From: Streptomyces sp. NBC_00691
Lineage (GTDB): Bacteria > Actinomycetota > Actinomycetes > Streptomycetales > Streptomycetaceae
DNA length: 64,000 bases
Reading direction: 5' to 3'
Assembly: GCF_036226665.1 (NCBI RefSeq)
Contig: NZ_CP109007.1
Coordinates: 1,860,001-1,924,000 of the forward strand
Below the pieces are notes generated by a model that had not been told where the DNA came from, did not search any database, and saw only the letters and a program-made list of their open reading frames with translations. The position numbers were made by a program, and so were the translations under genes. This document shows, one piece after another, positions 35,983 to 43,702 of this stretch; position 1 is the stretch's first letter, and the number at the start of each line of letters is the position of its first letter.

Positions 35983-36425
35983 ACGAAGACTCCGTGGATG
36001 CCAGAGGCGGATCGAACACGGGGTGCGCCTTCACACGCGGTGAGCACGGAACCGGGCCCCTCAGCCCGATCCGCCCTTCGAGGCTATGCGGTCAACAGCC
36101 CCTACTGTCAAGGGTGTCCGCACTGTGAGCCGTACGTCTCATCGTGGTTGACGTGGGAACGGATGCCTGTTCCACTGTGGCCATGCATTCGCAGCAGCTG
36201 GTCACGCGCTCCCACATCGACTTCGGTCGCGTGTGGTCCTCTTCCTGTTGAGCCGACCCTCTGCTCGGTGAGCCGTTCTCCGGCTCCGCCCCGTCCGCGT
36301 GCTGTTCTCCGCGGCGCCTTCACATCCAGGCCCCTCGTGGTGCCTGAGTTCTCCCCTCCCCTCGCTCTGCCGCGCCGCCCTCCTCCGTTCTGAAGGGCTG
36401 CTCTCCTTCGTCCTGAAGGACCGTC
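35983..36425. promoter_or_regulatory. divergent control region of the sulfur-type cluster
   Basis: 443 bases between the minus operon and the GNAT gene. Minus-strand TTGACA (plus 36106-36111) with TAGCCT (plus 36081-36086) 19 bases on is a candidate promoter for the permease operon, with a leader of about 90 bases. An inverted repeat GGAAC-N8-GTTCC at 36156-36173 could be a shared operator. I looked for a SAM or SAM-IV riboswitch core and did not find one. Confidence 0.45.
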
Positions 36426-36905
36426 ATGACCTTCGCGTTGTCCGTGCACCGGACCACGACCACCGACCCCCTGGCGCGCCCGCTGCTCGACGAGCTGGCG
36501 CACGAGTACCTGACCCGGTACGGCTCCGCGCACGATCTGAGCCGCTACCCGGCGGAGGAGTTCGCCCCGCCCCATGGCGCCTTCCTGCTCCTGCTGGAGC
36601 AGGGCCGGCCCGTGGCGGGCGGCGCCTACCGCCGCTACGACGACGACACGGCCGAACTCAAGCGGATCTGGACCCACTCGGCGCACCGCAGGCGCGGTCT
36701 CGCCCGCCGGGTCCTGACCGTGCTCGAACGGGAGGCCGCCGCCCGCGGCTACTCCCGCCTCTATCTCACGACCGGACCGCGTCAGCCGGAGGCCAGGGGC
36801 CTCTACCTGGCGAGCGGCTACCGCCCGCTCTTCGACGTGTCCGCCGACCCCGAGTCGATCGGCCCGCTGCCGTTCGAGAAACTCCTGGAGAACCCGAAGC
36901 CATGA
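36426..36905 (+). CDS. GNAT N-acetyltransferase
   Basis: 159 residues. Acetyl-CoA motif RIWTHSAHRRRGLARRVLTVLE and terminal ARGLYLASGYRPLFD. In Bacillus the S-alkylcysteine and S-(2-succino)cysteine pathways begin with a GNAT (YtmI/SnaA, YxeL) that acetylates the amino group before oxidative cleavage, and this gene sits in the matching context. Its stop overlaps the ATG of the binding-protein gene (ATGA). Confidence 0.85.
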   Translation: MTFALSVHRTTTTDPLARPLLDELAHEYLTRYGSAHDLSRYPAEEFAPPHGAFLLLLEQGRPVAGGAYRRYDDDTAELKRIWTHSAHRRRGLARRVLTVLEREAAARGYSRLYLTTGPRQPEARGLYLASGYRPLFDVSADPESIGPLPFEKLLENPKP

Positions 36906-37879
36906 CCACGCGCACGCGTCCCGGCACCGCACGCACCGCTCTCGTCTTCGCCCTGATCACCGGCGCCGCCCTCGGCCTCACCGCCTGCGCGGGCGGCGAT
37001 CCCGCGACGGCCCCGGCCGGCGCCTCGGGCGTGCCGGGGGCCGCGAAGGGCACGCTCCCGACCGAGGACGTGGTGTCGGCGGTGACGAGGAACGAGGCGG
37101 CGGCGAAGCTGCTGCCCGCCGACGTACGGCAGCGGGGCAGCTTCACGATCGCCTCGTCCGTCGCGACCCCGCCCAGCTCGGCGTACCTGCCCGACGGCAG
37201 GACCGTCGTGGGGGTCGACGCCGATTTCGCCGCGGCCGTGGCGAAGGCCCTCGGCCTGGAGCTCAAGCGCGAGGTGGTCGGGTTCGAGGCGATCCTTCCG
37301 GCCCTCGGCAGCGGCAAGTACGACGTCGGCACCGGGAACTTCGGGGTGACCGAGGAGCGGCGCAAGGCCATCGACTTCGTGACCTACATCAACGACGGGC
37401 AGGGCTTCGCGAGCCGCGCGGACAGTTCGCTGAAGGCGGTCACGGACCTCACGCAGCTGTGCGGTCTGAAGGTGGCCGTGAACGCGGGCACCACCTTCGA
37501 AAGGACCCTGGAACAGAACAAGGGCCGGTGCGCGGAGGCGGGCAGGCAGCCGTACGAGGTGAACGTCTACAGCGAGACCGGCGCGATCTGGATGTCGCTC
37601 CAGCAGGGCCGCAGCGATGTCGTGATGAACACGATCAACGGGGTGCGGTACGCGGTGACGCAGCAGAAGAACGTGAAGTTCCTCAACGAGTACCGGCGGC
37701 TCGACGTCGGCTTCGCCTTCAAGAAGGGCACGCCGCTGGCGCCCGCCTTCCAGGCCGCGGTGAACGGCCTGAAGGCGGACGGGACGTACGACAGGATCCT
37801 GCGGAAGTGGGGTGTGACGGGCTCGGGCATCGCCACCTCGCAGATCTCCCCGCCGGAGCTCCCGGCGCCGAAGAAGTAG
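36902..37879 (+). CDS. ABC transporter substrate-binding lipoprotein (second copy)
   Basis: 325 residues with lipobox LGLTACAGG. Family 3 binding-protein fold: RGSFTIASSVATPPSSAY, GVDADFAAAVAKALGL, ILPALGSGKYDVGTGNFGVTEERR and IWMSLQQGRSDVVMNTINGVRY. It resembles the binding protein at 30581 but only in the conserved core, which suggests two ligands served by one set of membrane subunits. It is coupled to the GNAT gene. Confidence 0.9.
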   Translation: MTTRTRPGTARTALVFALITGAALGLTACAGGDPATAPAGASGVPGAAKGTLPTEDVVSAVTRNEAAAKLLPADVRQRGSFTIASSVATPPSSAYLPDGRTVVGVDADFAAAVAKALGLELKREVVGFEAILPALGSGKYDVGTGNFGVTEERRKAIDFVTYINDGQGFASRADSSLKAVTDLTQLCGLKVAVNAGTTFERTLEQNKGRCAEAGRQPYEVNVYSETGAIWMSLQQGRSDVVMNTINGVRYAVTQQKNVKFLNEYRRLDVGFAFKKGTPLAPAFQAAVNGLKADGTYDRILRKWGVTGSGIATSQISPPELPAPKK

Positions 37880-37923
37880 CGGGCCGGGGTCCGGCGAGGC
37901 GGGTCCGGTGGGCGGACGGCCCG

Positions 37924-39201
37924 TCAGCAGCCGTCGCAGGGGCAGCAGCAGTCGCAGTTGCCGCAGCCGGGGTCGCAGTCGCAGTCCCGGCAGCAGCCCT
38001 CGTGCTTCTTGCGGGACCAGGGGCCCTCGTACTCCTTGGCGCAGCAGATCTGGCAGGTGCAGAAGAGCCAGGTGAACATGGCGCACCCGGCGAGGAAGCC
38101 GCGGGGCTTGGGCGCCTGGGGGGCGCCGCCCCCGAACTGCGGCGGCAGCCCGCCGAAGCCGCCCGAGCCGCCGGATCCGCCCGGGCCGCCGCCGTACGGG
38201 TTCCCGCCACCGCCGCCGTGGGGCGGCTGGTGCGGGCCCGGGGCGCCGCCCGCGTACGGATTGCCCGGCACCGGACCCGGCCCGTACGCCGGACCCGGAC
38301 CGTACCCCGGCCCCTGCCCCGCACCCGGCGCTCCGTGCGCGCAGGTCGTCGTGCCGAAGGCGCGGTCCACGGAGGTGCGGAGTTCATGGGCGAGCAGGAC
38401 GTGCGCCAGCTTGTCGTCGGCGAACTCGGCGTCCCGCAGCGCGAGGCGGATGCCGTGCAGGGCGTCGTCGGCGAGCCGGCGGGCCTCCTCGCGGGAGGTG
38501 CCGGTCGCGGTGAGCGGGTTCCAGGCGCCCTTCTCCGCGTCGGCCGTCTGGTCCTCGACTGCGTCGAGCAGGTGGGCGAGGCGGCCGAAGAGCCGGCCCG
38601 CCTCGGCGAGCGGCTCCGCGTTCCCGGGCCGTCCGGCGAGGACGGCGGTGTGCGCGAAGGCGGCCGCGGTGGCCGTCTCGGTCGGTTCGGTGACGGCGAG
38701 CAGGGAGGTGCCGGGTCCGACGAGGGCCTCGATCCCGGTCTGCCGGTCGACGGCGTCGACGAGGACGGCGGTGTCGAAGCCGAGGGCCCGGCCCGTCCTG
38801 GCACCGGCCTTGTCCCAGGAGCGGGCGACGCGGCGGGCCGCGGCGGCGGCGGGCCGCCGGGCCAACAGCCCGTCCCGGTCGGCGACGTGGTCCCGGATCT
38901 TCGCCGAGGCGAGGACCAGCGAGACGGCGGCGGCGAGCCGCGCGCCCTCCCCCTTGGCCACGGGTGCGGTCCGCATGGCGCGCAGCGCACAGGGTCCGGC
39001 CGTGCGGCGGCCCGCCTCCGTGACACCGGTCTGAGCCTCCGTCAGGACCGAGACGATGAGCCCGTCGTAGTTGGTGACGACCCGGGCGAACTGGCCGTGG
39101 TCGGCGCGAAGTGCCAGGCAGAGGCCGCAGAGATGGGCCATCCACTCGGTCTTGAGGCCGTCGGTGAGACGGTGGGTGCAGGGTCTGACGATTCCGAACA
39201 T
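37924..39201 (-). CDS. DUF5685 protein with a cysteine-rich C-terminal tail
   Basis: 425 residues. The N-terminal domain (MFGIVRPCTHRL...HLCGLCLALRADHG) fits DUF5685 and carries a CxxC that may bind metal. A helical middle part follows to about 290, then a Gly/Pro/Tyr-rich low-complexity linker. The last 54 residues hold 16 cysteines in CC, CxC and CCC runs, like a metallothionein or a cluster-binding tail. No signal peptide is visible. It is divergent from the SepF-like gene. The role is unknown; metal or redox sensing is a guess. Confidence 0.75.
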   Translation of the reverse strand: MFGIVRPCTHRLTDGLKTEWMAHLCGLCLALRADHGQFARVVTNYDGLIVSVLTEAQTGVTEAGRRTAGPCALRAMRTAPVAKGEGARLAAAVSLVLASAKIRDHVADRDGLLARRPAAAAARRVARSWDKAGARTGRALGFDTAVLVDAVDRQTGIEALVGPGTSLLAVTEPTETATAAAFAHTAVLAGRPGNAEPLAEAGRLFGRLAHLLDAVEDQTADAEKGAWNPLTATGTSREEARRLADDALHGIRLALRDAEFADDKLAHVLLAHELRTSVDRAFGTTTCAHGAPGAGQGPGYGPGPAYGPGPVPGNPYAGGAPGPHQPPHGGGGGNPYGGGPGGSGGSGGFGGLPPQFGGGAPQAPKPRGFLAGCAMFTWLFCTCQICCAKEYEGPWSRKKHEGCCRDCDCDPGCGNCDCCCPCDGC

Positions 39202-39524
39202 GGACTCCCCCGTGAGTCGTGGATCTGGGCCGGGCTATGGACCGCCGGACGGCCTCGCGGCATCGTAGCGAGCCGGTCCGTTCACCCGTACGCGCCCATC
39301 GTCACCCTTGTGGCCCGACTTTCATATTTTCAGCTACATGGCCCTCCCCCAGGCCCTGCATACCGCAAGATTCCTGACGAATCGCCAGCAAACGGTGCTC
39401 ACGTTCTGCACCAGTACCGTCACGAATCCTCTGCGCGCCGACTATCCACTTGGCGCGCGATCCGCATCATGAAGGACGATAGGGAAATGCGGAACCACAA
39501 GTGACCGCGTGAAAGGAGGCGTCC
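39202..39524. promoter_or_regulatory. divergent region between DUF5685 and SepF-like genes
   Basis: 323 bases, lower in GC in its middle (39310-39440). It should hold both promoters. AAAGGAGG at 39512-39519 is the ribosome site of the SepF-like gene, and TAGGGA near 39480 is a weak -10 candidate. No gene or repeat is evident. Confidence 0.4.
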
Positions 39525-39959
39525 ATGGGATCGGTGCGCAAGGCGAGTGCCTGGCTGGGACTCGTCGAGGACAACGACGAGCGTTACTACGACGACGAGT
39601 ACGCCGACGGTGCCGAGGGCGGCGACGCCTGGGTGACGGACCCCCGGGTCCGGGTGGCCACGGACACCGCCGAGGACCGGGGCCGGCGCATCGCCACCGT
39701 CTCCCCCGACGGCTTCCGGGACGCCCGGGGCATCGGCGAGCTCTTCCGGGACGGTGTTCCGGTGATCGTGAACCTGACCGCGATGGAGCCGGACGACGCG
39801 AAGCGCGTGGTCGACTTCGCCGCCGGTCTCGCCTTCGGTCTGCGCGGTTCGATCGAGCGCGTGGCGACGCGGGTCTTCCTGCTGACCCCCGCCGACACCC
39901 AGATCGTCACCGGTGAGACGGGCCGGCGCCGACAGGACGGCTTCTTCAACCAGAGCTGA
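39525..39959 (+). CDS. SepF-like cell-division protein
   Basis: 144 residues with a strong AAAGGAGG site. N-terminal amphipathic helix [18 protein letters not shown] for membrane binding, acidic linker, then the SepF core: [47 protein letters not shown] and [12 protein letters not shown]. It is shorter than the division-site SepF beside ftsZ and is not in a dcw cluster, so it is likely one of the SepF-like paralogues (SflA/SflB) that restrain ectopic septation in Streptomyces. sflB is the best guess. Confidence 0.85.
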   Translation: MGSVRKASAWLGLVEDNDERYYDDEYADGAEGGDAWVTDPRVRVATDTAEDRGRRIATVSPDGFRDARGIGELFRDGVPVIVNLTAMEPDDAKRVVDFAAGLAFGLRGSIERVATRVFLLTPADTQIVTGETGRRRQDGFFNQS

Positions 39960-39995
39960 CGGGTCCGCCGGCCGGGCACCCCCCGAGGGATCGGG

Positions 39996-41738
39996 TCAGT
40001 GCGCCGGACGCCCCGAGCCGGCGGGCTCGATCGCTTCCCGGGTCGCGGGCACCCGCGGCTCGGACGGGCCGACCGTCCTGGACCGGGACATCCCGGCCCC
40101 TTCCGCCTCGGCCGGATCCGCATGCGACGGATCCGGCTTCGACAGCACCGGCGGCTCCGCCTCCGGGACACCGGCGGACGTCGTCTCCTCCGGATCCACC
40201 GGGCACTCCATCACCCGGGGCAGGCGCCGGGCCATCGCCGCGCCGAGCAGCAGCAGCCCCGCGCTCACGAAGAGCGTGATGTGCAGCCCGTTCACGAAGG
40301 CGTGCCGGGCGGCCTGGTGCAGCGCGCCGCCCGCCGCGCCGCCGAGCTGGTCGGCGACCTGGTAGGCCTCGCCGAGCGAGTTCGCGGCGGCCCGGCCCGC
40401 CTCCGCGGGCACCCCGGGGACCGCGGCGAGCCCGGGGGCGTACGCCGCGTTCATCACACTGCCGAGCAGGGCCGTGCCCATGCCCGCGCCGAGCTGGTAC
40501 GAGGTCTCGCCGATCGAGGCCGCGGCGCCCGCGCTCCGCTGCGGGGCCTCGCTGAGCATCGACTCGTACGCCGAGAAGAGCGTGGTCTGCAGGCCGAAGC
40601 CGAGCAGGACGAAGCCCACCGTGAGCAGCAGCGGCCGGTCGTGCTGCCCCATGAAGGTGAGCAGCAGCACGGCGGCGGCCGTGAGGACGAAGCCCCAGCC
40701 GACCATCCGGCGCGGCCCGATCCTGCGCAGGGTGTACGAGCCGGTGGCGCCGGCGGCCATCGCGGCGAAGGTGAGCGGCAGGAGCCGCAGCCCGGTCTCC
40801 AGCGGGCTGAGGCCGAGCACCAGCTGGAGGTACTGGACGGCGATGAGCTGCAGGCCGACCAGGGCCAGCATCGCCAGCACGATGCAGCCGACCGAGGTGG
40901 TGAAGGCGGCCCGGGAGAAGAGCCGCATGTCGATCAGCGGATGGGCCCGTCGCCTCTGGCGTCGCACGAAGAGCACGAGGAGCACGGCGCCGAGCAGCAG
41001 CGGCCCGGCGGTCGGGAGCGCCAGGAGCGGCTCGCCGGCGCCGGCGCGCTTGACCCCGAGGACGCAGCCGAGCACACCGGCGGCGGCCATGAGCGCGCCG
41101 AGCACGTCCCAGGGCCCGTCGGCGGCGCCCCGGGACTCGGGGAGGAGGCGGCGGCCGAGCGGCAGGATCAGCGCCATCAGCGGAATGTTGATGAGGAAGA
41201 CGGAACCCCACCAGTAGTGCTCGACGAGGAAGCCGCCGAGCACGGGTCCGGTGGCGGCGCCTATCGCGGCGACCGCCGTCCAGACCCCGATGGCGGTGGC
41301 GCGCTCCCGCCGGTCGGGGAAGACCGCCCGGAGGATGGAGAGCGTGGCGGGCATGATCATGGCGCCGCCGACGCCGAGGAGCACCCGGGCCCCGATGAGG
41401 ACCGAGGGTTCGGTGGCGAGCGCGGCGACCGCCGAGGCGATGCCGAACAGCGCGTATCCGAGGAGCAGGATTCTGCGCCGTCCGACCCGGTCCCCGAGGG
41501 TGCCGAAGAGGATCAGGAGCGACGCGCAGATCAGGGGGTAGGCGTCGACGATCCAGAGCAGCGAGGTGGAGCTGGGGCGCAGGTCCTCGGTGAGCGAGGG
41601 GATCGCGACATGGAGGATGGTCGCGTCGAGGGCGACCACGAGAAGGCTGACGCAGAGGACGACGAGGACGACCCAGCGGTTGGCTCCGCCGTCGGCTGCG
41701 GCACGCGGTGGTGCTGGGGCCGTGTGCGTCCGCGACAT
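39996..41738 (-). CDS. MFS drug exporter, DHA2 (14-helix) family
   Basis: 580 residues. GGGAGG precedes the ATG at 41738. DHA2 signatures: WIVDAYPLICASLLILFGTLGDRVGRRRILLLGY (motif A), GARVLLGVGGAMIMPATLSILRAVFPDRRERA (motif C region) and ATGPVLGGFLVEHYWWGSVFLINIP. The C-terminal 60 residues are charged and cytoplasmic. Exports hydrophobic drugs or an endogenous metabolite by proton antiport. No TetR regulator is adjacent, but an inverted repeat lies in the upstream region. Confidence 0.9.
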   Translation of the reverse strand: MSRTHTAPAPPRAAADGGANRWVVLVVLCVSLLVVALDATILHVAIPSLTEDLRPSSTSLLWIVDAYPLICASLLILFGTLGDRVGRRRILLLGYALFGIASAVAALATEPSVLIGARVLLGVGGAMIMPATLSILRAVFPDRRERATAIGVWTAVAAIGAATGPVLGGFLVEHYWWGSVFLINIPLMALILPLGRRLLPESRGAADGPWDVLGALMAAAGVLGCVLGVKRAGAGEPLLALPTAGPLLLGAVLLVLFVRRQRRRAHPLIDMRLFSRAAFTTSVGCIVLAMLALVGLQLIAVQYLQLVLGLSPLETGLRLLPLTFAAMAAGATGSYTLRRIGPRRMVGWGFVLTAAAVLLLTFMGQHDRPLLLTVGFVLLGFGLQTTLFSAYESMLSEAPQRSAGAAASIGETSYQLGAGMGTALLGSVMNAAYAPGLAAVPGVPAEAGRAAANSLGEAYQVADQLGGAAGGALHQAARHAFVNGLHITLFVSAGLLLLGAAMARRLPRVMECPVDPEETTSAGVPEAEPPVLSKPDPSHADPAEAEGAGMSRSRTVGPSEPRVPATREAIEPAGSGRPAH

Positions 41739-42142
41739 GTACGTACCTCCCAGTGAAGCTCTCGCGCTCGGCGGGCCCGACCAGGGCTTATGCCGCTGGA
41801 GCGGCCCGGCATCGACGGGCGAGTGAGCCGTCAGCGTACGCGAGTTCAAGGCCCGAGCGCGTGGTGCAGCTCTCACCCCGGCGGGCCGCGCGGTGTGGCG
41901 TACGCCACTCGGGGCGGGCCGCGCGTCGCATGGAATTCCGTACGGACACCTGTTTGAAGCAATTTCCTGACGTTCAAACACACTTCCGGAAACGGCTTCG
42001 CGACAATAGGGCGGAAGGTCATCTGATTTCCTGACGGACGCCCGGAATAGGTCACCGACTGAGACCTACTCCACATCACATCAACATCACGAACAGACCG
42101 GAACGACCGGGTCTGCTACTCACTCCCTGTAACGTCGATTGG
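41739..42142. promoter_or_regulatory. divergent region MFS / PAP2 with a long inverted repeat
   Basis: 404 bases. A perfect TGTTTGAA-N14-TTCAAACA repeat occupies 41951-41980, half-sites 22 bases apart. TAACGT at 42130-42135 ends seven bases before the PAP2 GTG and fits a leaderless promoter. GGGAGG before the MFS start is the only clear ribosome site. Confidence 0.5.
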
Positions 42143-43060
42143 GTGCGTACCGACATCTTTGCCCGGCTGGACCGGGAGCCGGAACCGCCGAAGATAGAGG
42201 TCCCGCGGATGACCCGCACGCGTCTCGCCCTCTTCGGCGGGACGTCGGCGTTCTATCTCGCCATGGTCGTCGCCGTGCTGCTCTCGACGTGGCTGGTGAC
42301 CCTCGACTGGAAGATCATGCTCTTCCGGCCCTATCAGCAGTGGCCGGAGATCCACGGCTTCCTCGACTACTACGTCGTCCTCGGCCAGCGTGGCCCCACG
42401 GCCGTCATGGTGGCCGCCTGGCTGGGCTGGCGCTCCTGGCGCCAGCACACCCTGCGGCCCCTGCTCTGCCTGGGCGCCGCCCTCCTGCTGCTCAACGTCA
42501 CGGTCGGCGCGGTCAAGCTCGGACTCGGCCGTCTCGGACCCCACTACGCGACCGAGGTCGGCTCCGCCGAGCTCTTCGCGGGCGGCGACATATTCCCCTC
42601 GGGTCACACCGCCAACGCGGTCGTGACCTGGGGCATCCTCGCCTACCTGGCGACCACCCCGAGGGCCAGGCGCTATCTGTCGGCGCTCTCCGCCGTGGTC
42701 GCGCTCGGCGTCGGACTCACCACGGTCTATCTGGGCACGCACTGGCTGAGCGACGTCCTCCTGGGCTGGGCCGCCGGACTGCTGATCCTGCTCGCCCTGC
42801 CCTGGTGCGAGCCGGTCCTCGCGGTGGCGGAGTCCTGGATCCTCGCCCTGCGCGACCGGGTACGGGACCGGCTGCGGGACCGTCGCCGTCTGGTTCCCTC
42901 GCTGCCCGTGGCCTCCGGCGGCCCCCGCCCGGGGTACTTCCCGCAGCGCCCGCCCGGTTCCGAGGAGCCGGTCCGGGGACCGGCCGGAGTGGCCGGCGGC
43001 CGTGCTCCGGCGACCCGCGCGGGAGTGGCCGGCGGCCGTGCTCCGGCGACTCGCGGCTGA
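42143..43060 (+). CDS. PAP2-family membrane phosphatase
   Basis: 305 residues from GTG. Six membrane helices; the phosphatase motifs are KLGLGRLGP (motif 1, KxxxxxxRP relaxed), FPSGHT (motif 2, SGH) and YLGTHWLSDVLLGW (motif 3, SRxxxxxHxxxD relaxed, with the His and Asp). It probably dephosphorylates a lipid or polyprenyl diphosphate at the outer membrane face. The cytoplasmic tail ends in two copies of a 12-residue GVAGGRAPATRA repeat. Confidence 0.85.
   Translation: MRTDIFARLDREPEPPKIEVPRMTRTRLALFGGTSAFYLAMVVAVLLSTWLVTLDWKIMLFRPYQQWPEIHGFLDYYVVLGQRGPTAVMVAAWLGWRSWRQHTLRPLLCLGAALLLLNVTVGAVKLGLGRLGPHYATEVGSAELFAGGDIFPSGHTANAVVTWGILAYLATTPRARRYLSALSAVVALGVGLTTVYLGTHWLSDVLLGWAAGLLILLALPWCEPVLAVAESWILALRDRVRDRLRDRRRLVPSLPVASGGPRPGYFPQRPPGSEEPVRGPAGVAGGRAPATRAGVAGGRAPATRG
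42986..43057. repeat. 36-bp tandem repeat, two copies
   Basis: Units 42986-43021 and 43022-43057 near-identical, in frame, encoding GVAGGRAPATR(A/G) at the PAP2 C-terminus. The in-frame unit suggests slip-strand duplication tolerated in a disordered tail. Confidence 0.85.
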
Positions 43061-43081
43061 CCGCGAGCACCCGCCCCCACA

Positions 43082-43129
43082 CATGCGGAAGGGCCCCGGC
43101 CGATGGATCGGCCGGGGCCCTTCCGCATG
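43082..43129. terminator. perfect 23-bp-arm bidirectional hairpin
   Basis: Arms 43082-43104 and 43107-43129 are exact complements with only GG at the turn. Placed between the convergent PAP2 and I78 genes; the strongest terminator in the window. Confidence 0.9.
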
Positions 43130-43176
43130 CCCGGGTGCGGGGCGCCCGGGCTCGCCCGCCGGGTCGGCGCAGGTCC

Positions 43177-43401
43177 TCAGCCGAGCCAGCAGCGGGTGAC
43201 CGTGCCGCCCTCGACCTCGAAGTTGATGCGTCCGGCGAGGTACTCCATCGTGATGATCGAGCCGGGCGGGAGCGACCTGACGGTGCTCCAGCCCCGCGTC
43301 CTGGCGAGCCGTGCGGCGCCTTCCGCGTCGAGCCCCACATAGGACTCGGGGGCGTCGCGAGGCGGTTCGGGAGTGCGCGATGTGGGTGCCATGACCCTCA
43401 C
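43177..43401 (-). CDS. I78-family peptidase inhibitor-like protein
   Basis: 74 residues (71 if ATG 43392 is used). The I78 core is present: YVGLDAEGAARLARTRGWSTVRSLPPGSIITMEYLAGRINFEVEGGTVTRCW. The loop ended by the final Cys and Trp region is the binding edge in this fold. GTG 43401 has AAGGGA six bases before it, better than the site before the ATG. No signal peptide, so it acts in the cytoplasm or is not a classical inhibitor of secreted protease. Confidence 0.8.
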   Translation of the reverse strand: MRVMAPTSRTPEPPRDAPESYVGLDAEGAARLARTRGWSTVRSLPPGSIITMEYLAGRINFEVEGGTVTRCWLG

Positions 43402-43702
43402 GTTAGTCCCTTGCCGGTCACGCTTGTGTCACAGGTTCTCGACATTGCCCGGCATGATCCCGGTCACTCCGCGACGCGCATTCCAGCCGTTTCTCCAGTA
43501 ATTCCGAAGGGCCTCCAGCAGTTCGCACCAAGGCGCCGGAAGTGCCGACGGAACGCGCGTAATTCGGCTCTTCCCGCTCCGCCCGTCCCGAATTGTCTCG
43601 GCGACGCGCACGCGAGCCGCTCACTCTTCCCTTACACAATGCTTACGCTGTCCGAACGCCCGGAGACGCGGAGCCGGGCCGACCGCGAAGCGGAGGCAGC
43701 GG
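43402..43702. promoter_or_regulatory. divergent region I78 / ctaD
   Basis: 301 bases. No coding sequence is apparent. The CtaD gene has GGAGG eight bases before its ATG, so it has a leader; an AT-richer patch at 43630-43655 is the likely promoter area but no box is convincing. Confidence 0.35.

Noticed and set aside
36141..36154. Third GTTGAC operator copy
   Set aside because: GTGGTTGACGTG resembles one half of the ClpN operators but the GTCAAC half is missing.
35983..36425. SAM/SAM-IV riboswitch for the sulfur-type cluster
   Set aside because: None of the conserved core blocks could be recognised on either strand.
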